DNA of 52,613 nt from Iphinoe sp. HA4291-MV1 (GCA_019359415.1 JAHHHH010000050.1:1-52613); one strand, 5' to 3'. Positions 32,364 to 41,116 are shown, counted from the first letter of the stretch. The notes: generated from the sequence alone by a model not told the origin. Numbers and translations are program-made.

Positions 32364-33698
32364 CTATTTTGTCACTATCTTGGTCTTGGATAATGACTTC
32401 AAATTGCGAGAAGTCATGCGGTTGTAGATAAGACGAGACATCTGTGGAAAAATTTGTGTATCATCGGCGTATGCCGAATCTTCAGCAAAAATCGCCAAAA
32501 TATAAGTAGCTCCACTATTTTCTGTGGTAATCATTGCAGTCTCTGCGCGGGAAAGAGAAACCCAGCCAGCCTTAGAATAAAGTTGGACATCAGTATCAGA
32601 TAAAGACTCACCAAAAAAGGTTTGTACGGGGTTAAACCCATCAGAGTCTAGTGGCTCTTTTTGCCAAACTTTAGGATTTAAATCCCTTTTTAGCCATCCG
32701 CACATTTTTTTGCTAGCTTGTGCAGAAACAGCCTGACCAGCGTAACAAACTTCGTATAATAGTCTAGCTCCCTGTTTGGTTGTTATCTTATTCCAGTTAG
32801 AAATTGGATTGCTTAACAGTTGCAATTCACTACCCTTAGGTTCTGGAAGATTGAGGTAGTCAATCGGAAATGTTTTTTGGCTAATATTAATGGGCTTGTA
32901 GCCTGCTTGTTGGAAAAATCGGTTAACTTGTTGGCGTTTGTTTTTCCAAATTTTAAATTTTTCACTCTCTAGTTCTGGTTCAGAGTGCGTACCTGTGACT
33001 TGGTCAATAATAAAGCTAGCAGCCTCATTATCAGACTCCTTAATCATCTTCGCCAGATAAGGAGTAAAATCCTTTTCATTTTTCCAAATACCGCTCTCTA
33101 TTTGAGCATATAAAATCACCATCCAAAACAACTTGACTACGCTGGCGGGATATCTCGGTGTATCTTGCTGATATCCTGCAGTAACACCCGTTTTTGCATC
33201 TATCAAGGTAATTGATAAAGCCTTTTTAGGCAGACCTTTCGCAGCAGTAAGATTAACAACATCGTTCACAATTGCTTGCAACTCCTGAGTTTGTCTAAAT
33301 TTTGGAGGCGTTTTGAGATTGTAAACAACTTCTGAATCTTCTTGTCTTACTTGACGAGAGGGAATGGGTAGTGATTTGGTAATAGCCCAGTCAGGAAGTA
33401 CCACAGGAGTAGTAGGTGAATTGAACGCTCGTTTGGGAGATGATGTGGCAAAAACCTGGACAGGAAGTACTGGAGGAGTAGTAGGTAAATTGAGGGCTTG
33501 TTTGGTAGATGGTCTGGCAGATTGTTCTACATGAGACTTAGTTATTAGGGTGGTTAGCAATACACTCACAATTGTCAATGTCACTGTCACTGTATTGACT
33601 TTACTAACAAGGCGTAGTCTCGAGAGTTGGTTAAGGAAAACCTTTATGGACCATTTTCGCATCTTTTTATAACTTTCAATAGATGAGAAGTATATCAT
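32364..33698 (-). CDS. Class A beta-lactamase/PBP-fold serine hydrolase, membrane-anchored
   Basis: A 444-aa protein with an N-terminal membrane segment ('VNTVTVTLTIVSVLLTTLIT', about 34-53), a Pro/Thr-rich linker with duplicated 'NLPTTPPVLP / NSPTTPVVLP' units (about 68-105), and a class A-like catalytic domain. SxxK is in 'YPASVVKLFWM', SDN is in 'IKESDNEAASF', and the KTG position reads KAG in 'LYSKAGWVS'. The start could also be the ATG at 33662 (12 codons shorter). The substrate may be a peptidoglycan peptide or beta-lactam. The Gly-for-Thr change and large anchor argue for a DD-peptidase-like rather than a resistance role. Confidence 0.82.
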   Translation of the reverse strand: MIYFSSIESYKKMRKWSIKVFLNQLSRLRLVSKVNTVTVTLTIVSVLLTTLITKSHVEQSARPSTKQALNLPTTPPVLPVQVFATSSPKRAFNSPTTPVVLPDWAITKSLPIPSRQVRQEDSEVVYNLKTPPKFRQTQELQAIVNDVVNLTAAKGLPKKALSITLIDAKTGVTAGYQQDTPRYPASVVKLFWMVILYAQIESGIWKNEKDFTPYLAKMIKESDNEAASFIIDQVTGTHSEPELESEKFKIWKNKRQQVNRFFQQAGYKPINISQKTFPIDYLNLPEPKGSELQLLSNPISNWNKITTKQGARLLYEVCYAGQAVSAQASKKMCGWLKRDLNPKVWQKEPLDSDGFNPVQTFFGESLSDTDVQLYSKAGWVSLSRAETAMITTENSGATYILAIFAEDSAYADDTQIFPQMSRLIYNRMTSRNLKSLSKTKIVTK

Positions 33699-33880
33699 GC
33701 GTTCTCTTATATTACTAATAAAAAGGCACAGTATATAATTCCAATTTCATTGATTGTTGCGGTGGAGTGACAGTATAAATAGGTACAGGATTAAGAGCGA
33801 TCGCGAATGACACCCTGCTTAATCAAAAATCTTTTGATAGTTGTATAAATTTCTTGTTTCTGATACTTGCTATAATCACC

Positions 33881-34087
33881 ATGAGCTTAAAATTTTATGG
33901 TTCTTATATTCGTCCGATCGCCGTGTTTAATCATGACTATCAACCAGAGTTGAGACGAATATATGCGACTGATAAAACTATTAAGCCGCTGAATTTTGGC
34001 ATTGGCTATAAGTTTGGAATCAATGAGTCAAATTTAATGTTAGCAGAGACGAAAAAAGAGCAAGTCATTACAGAGAATTACAGGTAA
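33881..34087 (+). pseudogene. 3' fragment duplicated from the 29652-30857 gene family
   Basis: From 33881 the frame reads MSLKFYGSYIRPIAVFNHDY and on to 'IKPLNFGIGYKFGINESNLMLAE', nearly the same as the C-terminus of the 401-aa protein (LKFYGNYTSPIGLFANRYQS; IKPLNFGVGYKFGVNDSNLMLAE). The rest of that gene is missing upstream, where there is only AT-rich sequence, and no ribosome-binding site is visible. It is in the opposite orientation and about 3.1 kb from its relative. Divergence between the copies suggests an old duplication; probably non-functional. Confidence 0.7.
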
Positions 34088-34171
34088 TAGATTTTGGAGT
34101 AGTCGATGGGGGGTGTCATTTTTTCTTGACAAAGGGAGTGGTCAGTGAGTTAAAGCTGCTTGTAACGCACT

Positions 34172-34561
34172 CTACTTAAGAGTTTGGACATCAGAATAAG
34201 CGAGAATTTTTGCGTCAGCCGTGAGTAACGGACACCCATAAATTCTTGCCGTAGCCACAATTATTTGGTCAGATGGATCGCGATGAAAACCTGTTAATTT
34301 AGTTGATTCCACAATAATTGGAATTGTCAAATCAAGTAGCTGTACTCCCGGATAAGCCAAAGCTACTGTTAACCACTCATCAACTGAAATGGACAGAGTG
34401 AGTTTGTTAATTTCAACTAATTTGGCGACTTCCCAACAAGAAATAATGCTCACTCCTAAACCTTGTGATTGATATTCTTCTATCCAATTTCGGTATTTCT
34501 CGGTCAGTCGACGATTGTTATCAACCCACCAAATCCATATGTGGGTATCTAATATTATCAT
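34172..34561 (-). CDS. VapC-type PIN-domain toxin
   Basis: A 129-aa PIN-domain ribonuclease, toxin of a type II toxin-antitoxin pair. Start: the ATG at 34561 ('MIILDTHIWIWW'); a TTG 15 nt upstream is an in-frame alternative. Acidic active-site residues are D5 (LDTH), E in 'SCWEVAKL', D in 'RDPSDQIIVATA' and D in 'LTADAKIL'. Its ATG overlaps the antitoxin stop (ATGA at 34561-34558), so it is translationally coupled and transcribed with the antitoxin. Confidence 0.88.
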   Translation of the reverse strand: MIILDTHIWIWWVDNNRRLTEKYRNWIEEYQSQGLGVSIISCWEVAKLVEINKLTLSISVDEWLTVALAYPGVQLLDLTIPIIVESTKLTGFHRDPSDQIIVATARIYGCPLLTADAKILAYSDVQTLK

Positions 34562-34896
34562 TGCAGCACTTCCCAATCTTCCGGAAGTACAGCAGGCTCA
34601 AATGGATCATCATAGCGAATGACTGTGCCGTGCAGGGGGTTGAGCAAAACATTTCTCATTGTCCGGTTAACCAAACTAAGATAATCGCTTAATTCTTCAT
34701 ATTCATCTAACTCTTTTTCGTCTTCAGAAGTGAGTGCAGTTTCTTTTTGTTTGGCTAATAATGTTTCAATTCGCTCTTGTACAAAGCTAGAAGCCCGAAA
34801 TATCGGCACTCCTTCTTCTAACTCAATGCGAACAGCCCCCTCTATAGGCAAAGTGTTAGGTAAGTGTTCTAACTTTAGCGGCAAATTATTTGTCAT
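34558..34896 (-). CDS. Antitoxin of the PIN-domain toxin
   Basis: A 112-aa acidic protein directly upstream of and overlapping the PIN toxin by the ATGA arrangement. N-terminal half 'LPIEGAVRIELEEGVPIFRASSFVQERIETLLAKQ' looks like a small DNA-binding/dimerisation region. The C-terminal part (TSEDEKELDEYEELSDYLSLVNRTMRN, EPAVLPEDWEVL) is the likely toxin-neutralising tail. I recognise the position and type, not the exact family. It should repress its own promoter, in the 34897-34960 region. Confidence 0.75.
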   Translation of the reverse strand: MTNNLPLKLEHLPNTLPIEGAVRIELEEGVPIFRASSFVQERIETLLAKQKETALTSEDEKELDEYEELSDYLSLVNRTMRNVLLNPLHGTVIRYDDPFEPAVLPEDWEVLQ

Positions 34897-34939
34897 GAGA
34901 TTTATCTCTATAAAAGTTAGGGCAGTTTATTATTTAGCC

Positions 34940-35173
34940 TTAATTATCTAATTGTAATTCACACTGTTGAAACACATAGTTAACAGCTGCAAATAGCTGA
35001 TCCAAATCCTGAATTGTATAGAAAGTTTTATTTTGTGTAAAAATATCTAAATTCAGTTTACCAAATTGCCATACTGCACCATTATGAAGGGACTCAGGAT
35101 AAAAACAGATGTGGACAAAAAAGAATGCAAAAAACTTGCGGAAGATAAGATTCAACCGCAACAACATCAGCAT
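34940..35173 (-). CDS. Hypothetical small protein or fragment
   Basis: A 77-codon frame. The first 25 residues are hydrophobic and basic and may not be translated. The remainder ('GAVWQFGKLNLDIFTQNKTFYTIQDLDQLFAAVNYVFQQCELQLDN') looks like a real globular protein end. No family recognised and no Shine-Dalgarno at the annotated ATG, so it may be the 3' part of a broken gene. It lies between the toxin-antitoxin pair and a repeat-rich gap. Confidence 0.3.
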   Translation of the reverse strand: MLMLLRLNLIFRKFFAFFFVHICFYPESLHNGAVWQFGKLNLDIFTQNKTFYTIQDLDQLFAAVNYVFQQCELQLDN

Positions 35174-35199
35174 TCTGAACTGTAATCACAACAAAAAAC

Positions 35200-35233
35200 C
35201 GCAAAGACGCAAAGATGTCTTTGCGTCTTTGCG
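35200..35233. repeat. Perfect 16-bp inverted repeat (hairpin)
   Basis: Arms CGCAAAGACGCAAAGA and its exact complement, separated by only TG. The arms are themselves tandem GCAAAGAC units. It directly adjoins a partial inverted copy (35234-35277) of the 103-bp repeat. Near-cruciform; could act as a transcription stop for the 2-OGDC gene, which ends at 35301. Confidence 0.8.
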
Positions 35234-35300
35234 ACGCCAGATACCTCTGTCGGGAAACCCTCATCAAGTACTGGCTCGTCTTGGTGTGAGGAAAATCTTC

Positions 35301-36944
35301 CTACATCGCACAATTCAACTCAACGGCTTTTCGCGAGAAACGGGCATTCTCTCGGTAGTCAACAGGACAATCTATCACTGCTGGAACATCCTGAGCCAAA
35401 GCCTCCTTCAAGACAGGAACCAAATCAGTCACAGATTCAATACGATAACCTTTTAAACCCATACTTTCAGCAAATTTAACAAAATCAGGGTTGCCAAAAT
35501 GCACAAAAGATGATCTGCCTTTGCCGAAGTAATTTTCTTGCTTCCACTCAACTAAACCATAACCACCATCATTAAAAATAAGAGTGACAAAAGGCGTACC
35601 AACACGTAAAGCTGTTTCCAATTCCTGGCAATTCATCATAAAGCCACCATCACCAGTTGCAGCAACAACTTTGCGGTTGGGATGCACAAGTTTTGCAGCG
35701 ATCGCACCAGGAATGGCAATACCCATTGCGGCAAAGCCATTGGAAATAATGCAAGTATTAGGACTATGGCAGTGATAATGACGGGCTATCCACATTTTAT
35801 GTGCACCAACATCAGAAATGACGATATCTTCTGGTCCCATCACCTGGCGCAAGTCGTAAATTAACTTCTGTGGCTTAACAGGAAACCCGTCATCATTGGC
35901 ATACTGTTCGTAGTCAGCACGAATATTTCCCCGTAGGCTGATAGAGTAAGGATCTGGTTTACCCTCCCGATCTGCGAACTTTAAGATTTCATATAGGGAA
36001 TCAGAAATATCCCCTACGACTTCAACATTAGGGATATAACTGCTATCAATCTCCGCAGGGTTTACCCCGATATGAATAATGGGAATTCTCCCATCGGGAT
36101 TCCATTTTTTTGGGGAAAACTCAATCAAATCATAGCCAATAGCAATCACTAAATCTGTGTTATCAAAGCCACAAGTAATAAAATCTCGCTGTTGCAATCC
36201 TACTGACCACAAAGCTAAGGAATGAGTGTAGGGAATCACACCTTTGCCCATGAAAGTGTTAACAACAGGAATATTCATTTGATTGGCAAATTGTGTAACC
36301 GCATTACTTGCCTGGGCGCGGATAGCCCCATTACCAACTAAAATAATTGGGTTAACTGCTTGGGAAATTGCTGCGGCTGCTGCCCTAATACTTGCAAAAG
36401 AAGCGAAGGTTTTTTCAATGTTGTCCTTACGTAAAGGATTTCCTTCTGCAGGCATTGCGGCAATATTTTCTGGTAAATCAATGTGAACGGCACCCGGTTT
36501 TTCACTTTGCGATCGCTTGAATGCTTTGCGCACAAGTTCTGGTGTAATACTCGGTCGTACAATCTGTTTATTCCACTTTGTTACAGGGGCAAACATCGCC
36601 ACCAAATCTAAATATTGATGGGATTCGATGTGCATTCTATCTGTACCGACTTGCCCAGTAATTGCTACCAAAGGCGCACCATCAAGGTTAGCATCTGCTA
36701 CCCCAGTCATCAAGTTTGTTGCTCCCGGACCAAGAGTTGAAAGACAAACTCCTGCTTTTCCTGTCAAACGTCCGTAGACATCCGCTATGAATGCTGCACC
36801 CTGTTCGTGACGGGTGGTAATAAATTGAATTGAAGAATGTTTCAGCGCCTCTAAAACGTGCAAGTTTTCTTCCCCAGGAAGTCCGAAAACGTATTGCACC
36901 CCCTCATTTTCTAAGCACTGTACGAGTAGTTCAGCTGTGTTCAT
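35301..36944 (-). CDS. 2-oxoglutarate decarboxylase (acetolactate-synthase-like ThDP enzyme)
   Basis: ThDP-dependent enzyme, 547 aa from the ATG at 36944, which has an AAGAGGAGAT ribosome-binding site; a frame to 37004 would add 20 unsupported codons. The N-terminal Pyr domain carries 'FGLPGEENLHVLEAL' and the catalytic Glu region 'TTRHEQGAAFIADVYGRLTGKAG'. The PP domain has 'ATGDGGFMMN…' (ThDP-binding GDG…N). It resembles acetolactate synthase, but its adjacency to an SSADH gene matches the Synechococcus 7002 pair A2770/A2771. There the product is 2-oxoglutarate decarboxylase, which makes succinic semialdehyde to bypass the missing 2-OG dehydrogenase. Same operon as SSADH (48-bp gap). Confidence 0.85.
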   Translation of the reverse strand: MNTAELLVQCLENEGVQYVFGLPGEENLHVLEALKHSSIQFITTRHEQGAAFIADVYGRLTGKAGVCLSTLGPGATNLMTGVADANLDGAPLVAITGQVGTDRMHIESHQYLDLVAMFAPVTKWNKQIVRPSITPELVRKAFKRSQSEKPGAVHIDLPENIAAMPAEGNPLRKDNIEKTFASFASIRAAAAAISQAVNPIILVGNGAIRAQASNAVTQFANQMNIPVVNTFMGKGVIPYTHSLALWSVGLQQRDFITCGFDNTDLVIAIGYDLIEFSPKKWNPDGRIPIIHIGVNPAEIDSSYIPNVEVVGDISDSLYEILKFADREGKPDPYSISLRGNIRADYEQYANDDGFPVKPQKLIYDLRQVMGPEDIVISDVGAHKMWIARHYHCHSPNTCIISNGFAAMGIAIPGAIAAKLVHPNRKVVAATGDGGFMMNCQELETALRVGTPFVTLIFNDGGYGLVEWKQENYFGKGRSSFVHFGNPDFVKFAESMGLKGYRIESVTDLVPVLKEALAQDVPAVIDCPVDYRENARFSRKAVELNCAM

Positions 36945-36991
36945 ATCTCCTCTTACTATTCCTCTGGGTTGATTGCACCTGATGTGGTTTA

Positions 36992-38359
36992 TTATTTCAC
37001 CCACACGGTTTTCACATTGACGAATTCATGTATACCTTGGATACTCAATTCTCTGCCATATCCAGAACGTTTGATACCACCAAAGGGTAATCGAGGGTCT
37101 GATTTTACCATACCGTTGATAAATACTGAACCTGCTTCGATTTCTTCTATCAAGCGATCGCGTTCTTGGGAGTTCGTTGTCCAAGCACTCGCGCCTAAGC
37201 CAAATGGTGTTGCATTAGCAAGTTTAATTGCTGCGTCGATATTTGGAACCCGGAATAACATCGCCACCGGACCAAAAAACTCTTCCTGCGCCACTGGATT
37301 CTCTGGGGAAATATCCGTGAGAATGGTTGGTGGATAGAAGTTACCGGGACGATCTGATAAAGGATGTCCACCTGTCAAAACTTTTGCCCCACTTTTGACA
37401 CCTGCTTGCACTTGCTGGTCTAAGTCTTTGAGAATATCAGGAGTTGCGAGTGGTCCCAAGTCAGTTTCGCTTTGCATCGGATCGCCAATTTTCAGTGCTT
37501 GGAATTTTTCCAGTAATAATTTTTCAAATTTGTCTGCTATTGTCTCAACGACAATAAAGCGTTTCGCTGCAATACAAGATTGTCCGTTGTTCAACATTCG
37601 CGCTGTCGTTGCGGTAGCAACTGCTGCTTCTAAATCTGCACTTTCTAATACAATAAACGGGTCACTTCCTCCCAATTCCAGGACGGTTTTCTTAATCTGT
37701 TTTCCTGCTGCGGTGGCTAAACTTATTCCTGCTGGTTCGCTTCCTGTCAACGTTGCTGCTTTGATGCGTTCATCAGTCATTAAGTCAGTAACCTTGCTAG
37801 CACCTATCAATAGAGTTTGAAATACGCCTTTGGGAAAACCTGCTCTTTGTATAATTTCTTCTATTGCTAAAGCACACTGTGGTACGTTGGAAGCGTGTTT
37901 GAGTAATCCCACATTCCCTGCCATAAGCGCAGGTGCTGCAAAACGGAAGACTTGCCAAAAGGGAAAATTCCACGGCATGACTGCGAGAATCACACCGAGT
38001 GGTTGGTATTTTATAAAACTATGACTTGCATCGGTTGTTACGGTAACATCAGCAAGGAATTGAGCAGCGTGTTCAGCATAGTAACGACAGACAACAGCAC
38101 ATTTTTCCACTTCCGCGATCGCTGCTTTGAAGGGCTTACCCATCTCCAGCGTCATGATTTTGGCAAAATCTTCTTTTTCTTGCTCTAAAATATCAGCACA
38201 TGATTGCATCCAAACAGAGCGCTCACCAAAAAGAGTTTTGTGGTACTTCTCAAAAGCTTGTTGTGCCAAATCTAATTTCTGAGCGATTTGTGCATCATTC
38301 AATGGCTCAAAAGTTTTCAGCAACTCTCCAGTTGCAGGATTAATAGTGGCGATCGCCAT
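36992..38359 (-). CDS. gabD: Succinate-semialdehyde dehydrogenase (NADP-type, GabD-like)
   Basis: A 455-aa aldehyde dehydrogenase that oxidises succinic semialdehyde to succinate, completing the cyanobacterial TCA bypass together with the 2-OG decarboxylase downstream. The catalytic cysteine motif is 'NNGQSCIAAKRFIV'; the general-base Glu motif is 'VLELGGSDPFIVLE'; 'MPWNFPFWQVFRFAAPALMAGN' is the substrate/cofactor N-terminal core. Length matches the short GabD1-type enzymes. First gene of a two-gene operon. Upstream lie about 290 bp without genes before a MITE. Confidence 0.9.
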   Translation of the reverse strand: MAIATINPATGELLKTFEPLNDAQIAQKLDLAQQAFEKYHKTLFGERSVWMQSCADILEQEKEDFAKIMTLEMGKPFKAAIAEVEKCAVVCRYYAEHAAQFLADVTVTTDASHSFIKYQPLGVILAVMPWNFPFWQVFRFAAPALMAGNVGLLKHASNVPQCALAIEEIIQRAGFPKGVFQTLLIGASKVTDLMTDERIKAATLTGSEPAGISLATAAGKQIKKTVLELGGSDPFIVLESADLEAAVATATTARMLNNGQSCIAAKRFIVVETIADKFEKLLLEKFQALKIGDPMQSETDLGPLATPDILKDLDQQVQAGVKSGAKVLTGGHPLSDRPGNFYPPTILTDISPENPVAQEEFFGPVAMLFRVPNIDAAIKLANATPFGLGASAWTTNSQERDRLIEEIEAGSVFINGMVKSDPRLPFGGIKRSGYGRELSIQGIHEFVNVKTVWVK

Positions 38360-38790
38360 ATCATGACCTCCCCGTTAAAAAATTACCATAGGTAGCATCC
38401 ATATGTTATGCACATCCATTACGGAAGCTACTTTATTGTAGTCTTTCAAGAAATGCTAACTTTACTTATATTAAAATTTTGCCATTAAAATTGAAACAAA
38501 CTATACATAAAATATATGTATTTATGCTTACAATTTTTGTTAAGTAAGTGTGCATTTCAATGACTCTGGTTGATTTTAGCAGGATGTGCCACTGTAATTA
38601 AAAATAAATTTTAAATTTAATACCTTTTTTAGGTTTTCATTACTACATATAGGATTCCTATTTGATTTTTGAAAAAAACTCAGTACATTTTCTGTTAAGA
38701 GTTCCCGTTCGGCTGACGCTCACGGCGAAGCCTGTTAAGCGTTCCCTACCTTCACGAGTCAGTTCACAAATCAAATCGGATTGCTATATT
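38360..38790. other. 431-bp gap, mostly AT-rich, ending in a MITE
   Basis: 38360-38646 is an AT-rich region that should hold the promoter of the SSADH-decarboxylase operon (minus strand). I see no clear promoter motif. The rest is the MITE at 38647-38789, next to the ylqF stop codon. No gene. Confidence 0.55.
38647..38789. mobile_element. MITE with 26-bp terminal inverted repeats
   Basis: Left end 38647-38672 and right end 38764-38789 are inverted copies with 22 of 26 positions matching (ATATAG...ATTTGATTT...TGA). It is 143 bp with no ORF. The interior has GC-rich palindromic pieces. The right end stops 1 bp from the ylqF stop codon, so the insertion may have set the gene's 3' boundary. Confidence 0.75.
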
Positions 38791-39672
38791 TCATTTTGGT
38801 GGTAACTCTAAAGGAATTGCGCCTAGCAAACCTTGACGAAAATCTGTGATTAATGCACGTGCAGTTTTTTCGACATCGCCTTTGTAACGATACTCTGCTA
38901 AGGCGAACACGTATTCTTCTCCAGTGAAGGGAGTAGGGTCAAGTTTGTAACGCGATCGCAAAGGATGTTCTGGTAACAAATCAGGAGCATTTGCTTGAAA
39001 ATTTCTTAGTATATCTACTAATGCCGCTGCTACTATTTGATTTTCGTAAGATGCTTCACCGATATCATCACAAATAGCTAACTTCAAAGCTGATTCTTGA
39101 TTTTCCAACCTAGCAGGGATAACACCAGGAGCATCTAGCAATTCCAATTCTTCAGAAATTCGCACCCAACGCAATTGGCGCGTCACCCCAGGACGTGCTG
39201 CACTTTTCACCACTCGACGTTTTAAGAGACGGTTGATAAGGGCTGACTTGCCAACATTAGGAAAGCCAATCACCACAGCACGGACTGGACGAGGTAACAT
39301 CCCGCGATTTTTCCGGCGTTCATTAATTACCACTCCAGCTGCTTGCGCCGCTTTTGACACTGCAGCGACTCCTTGACCTTGCTGGGCGTTGGTAAAATAA
39401 GGTACTTCCCCACGGCTCTTGAACCACTGTGTCCACACTTGCTTTACTTGGGGCAAAATCATATCAACTCGATTTAGCACCAATACCCGTGTTTTACTTC
39501 CCACCCATTCTCCTATTCGAGGATGATGTGTTATTAAAGGAATGCGGGCGTCACGTACTTCCAAAACGACATCGACTAGCTTGAGATGTTCTTTTAAGTT
39601 TTTTTCAGCTTTAGCGATGTGTCCTGGATACCATTGGATAAGATTTAATTTGTAGTTTTGAGTTATTGACAT
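38791..39672 (-). CDS. ylqF: Ribosome biogenesis GTPase YlqF/RbgA
   Basis: Circularly permuted GTPase required for 50S subunit maturation. 293 aa. N-terminal 'YPGHIAKAEKNLKEHLKLVDVVLEVRDARIPL' is diagnostic. The G4 motif 'LNRVD' precedes the G1 P-loop 'GFPNVGKSALINRLLKRRVVKSAARPGVTRQ' and the G3-like 'LLDAPGVIPA'. The C-terminal helical domain binds rRNA. It is a stand-alone housekeeping gene. Its stop codon abuts a MITE. Confidence 0.92.
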   Translation of the reverse strand: MSITQNYKLNLIQWYPGHIAKAEKNLKEHLKLVDVVLEVRDARIPLITHHPRIGEWVGSKTRVLVLNRVDMILPQVKQVWTQWFKSRGEVPYFTNAQQGQGVAAVSKAAQAAGVVINERRKNRGMLPRPVRAVVIGFPNVGKSALINRLLKRRVVKSAARPGVTRQLRWVRISEELELLDAPGVIPARLENQESALKLAICDDIGEASYENQIVAAALVDILRNFQANAPDLLPEHPLRSRYKLDPTPFTGEEYVFALAEYRYKGDVEKTARALITDFRQGLLGAIPLELPPK

Positions 39673-39829
39673 TATTCATCCTGTTTCTCATTGAAATCTC
39701 TTTCAAAGAGTGTTGCACATTCTAAGAATTTCGCAAGAGAGGCGCAGAGGCGCTAAGAAATACTTTGTGTCTTGGCATCTTTGCGCGAGATTTAAAAGAA
39801 GACTACCATACAATTTTATAAAGTCAAAA

Positions 39830-40207
39830 TTATCCTACTTTAGATTGATATAGGATTATCCGATGACCATCTGGATCATAAGTGTATATTTCCTTACCGT
39901 GAGAAGCATTGATAATTTCTCCTGGTGGTGGATAGCCCAATGCAGTTAGGTGAGCGATAGCACTTTCTAAATGACTCACCTGTAAACACAAACTCATCTT
40001 ACTTTTAGTTGGGTTTTCAAATTCAGAAAAGTGAGTTTGTTTTGGTTTAAAAATACCTAATTTCAAACTAGGAAGTTGAAACTCAGCATAAATATTTGGG
40101 ATGTAGGTAGTTGGTTCTATACCTAGAAATTGGGTATAGAAACCAACTAAGTTTTCTATACGAAAAGTTGCCAGAGTGACGAATGCATCAATGTATTGAA
40201 AAGTCAT
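39830..40207 (-). CDS. VOC (glyoxalase-like) superfamily protein
   Basis: A 125-aa single VOC domain: 'IDAFVTLATFRIENLVGFYTQFLGIEPTTYIPN', then 'LGIFKPKQTHFSEF', 'LCLQVSHLESAIAHLTALGYPPPGEI' and the terminal 'EIYTYDPDGHRIILYQ'. The conserved Glu/His metal-ligand positions are plausible (E in 'GKEIYTYDPDGH'). Exact role (glyoxalase, dioxygenase, drug-binding) cannot be told. It lies 60 bp from the fdhD 3' end on the same strand, with no obvious operon partner. Confidence 0.85.
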   Translation of the reverse strand: MTFQYIDAFVTLATFRIENLVGFYTQFLGIEPTTYIPNIYAEFQLPSLKLGIFKPKQTHFSEFENPTKSKMSLCLQVSHLESAIAHLTALGYPPPGEIINASHGKEIYTYDPDGHRIILYQSKVG

Positions 40208-40267
40208 CTCAACAATAAAGTGAAATCCCTATTCTGTTTTGCTCACTGCTGTTGCTGGTTTGTATTG

Positions 40268-41116
40268 CTATACCTTGTTTGTAAAACTGATTCTCTCCAA
40301 ACCAGTGTAGACATTGAACCGTTCCCCTCGCAAAAATCCAATAAGGGTCATCCCAAATTCCTTTGCTACAGATACTGCCAAACTGCTTGGCGCAGAAACA
40401 GAACAGACAATAGGAACACCAGCTGCTGTACACTTTTGCAAAATCTCAAAGCTAGAGCGTCCACTTACCATGACGATATGATTGCTCAAAGGTAACTGTT
40501 CACTGAGTAAAATCGAACCTATTAATTTATCTAAAGCATTGTGACGCCCCACATCCTCCTGCAAGTTCAGCAGTTGTCCTTGAGCATCAAACAAAGCCGC
40601 AGCATGTAGACCTCCTGTAGCTTTAAATATACCTTGAGCCGCCCGAAGCTTATCTGGTAAATTATAAATAATCTCAGCAGTAATAATTGGTTCTGGAAGA
40701 ATAACTGGACAACCCCGCAAACGCAAAGCTTCAAGACTTGCCTTACCACAAACTCCACAGGCGCTCGTCGTATAAAAGTGTCTTTCCAAAGGCTGTAAAT
40801 CTGGATACAAACCCTCTCGAAGAGTAACATTTACAATGTTTTGACGTTGTTCACCATCTACAGACTCATCCACGCAGTAACTCATGCGTTGAATATCTTC
40901 TCGACAACTAATAACACCCTCGCTATAGAGAAAACCCACAGTTAGTTCAAAATCTGCTCCGGGTGTCCGCATAGTGAGAGCTATTGTCTTCTGAGGAGAA
41001 GCAAGGCGAATCTCTAAAGGTTCTTCGGTAGCCAATTGGTCTCGTCTAGGACGTACCTGACCTTTTTCTACTACCCAAACAGAGGTTTTGGTTTTGCTGC
41101 CAGTTTGCGTATTCAT
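40268..41116 (-). CDS. fdhD: Formate dehydrogenase accessory sulfurtransferase FdhD
   Basis: FdhD passes sulfur to the molybdenum cofactor of formate dehydrogenase. 282 aa from the ATG at 41116; a longer frame to 41239 adds a hydrophobic stretch with no family support. Signatures: 'TEEPLEIRLASPQKTIALTMRTPGADFELTVGFLYSEGVI', the catalytic Cys loop 'TTSACGVCGKAS', 'LQEDVGRHNALDKLIG' and 'SGRSSFEILQKCTAAGVPIVCSVSAPSSLAVSVA'. No formate dehydrogenase gene is in the window. A molybdopterin-fold protein is encoded 8 kb away but is unlikely to be its client. Confidence 0.92.
   Translation of the reverse strand: MNTQTGSKTKTSVWVVEKGQVRPRRDQLATEEPLEIRLASPQKTIALTMRTPGADFELTVGFLYSEGVISCREDIQRMSYCVDESVDGEQRQNIVNVTLREGLYPDLQPLERHFYTTSACGVCGKASLEALRLRGCPVILPEPIITAEIIYNLPDKLRAAQGIFKATGGLHAAALFDAQGQLLNLQEDVGRHNALDKLIGSILLSEQLPLSNHIVMVSGRSSFEILQKCTAAGVPIVCSVSAPSSLAVSVAKEFGMTLIGFLRGERFNVYTGLERISFTNKV

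Noticed and set aside
34172-34896. Toxin-antitoxin pair as part of the CRISPR locus
   Set aside because: It is 24 kb away from the cas genes and is an ordinary VapBC-type module.
35301-36944. Acetolactate synthase (IlvB) for branched-chain amino acids
   Set aside because: Operon with SSADH and resemblance to the Synechococcus 7002 2-OGDC make decarboxylase the better call; no ilvN-like small subunit is adjacent.
36945-37004. 20-codon upstream extension of the 2-OG decarboxylase
   Set aside because: A strong ribosome-binding site sits before the ATG at 36944 and the extension is not family-like.
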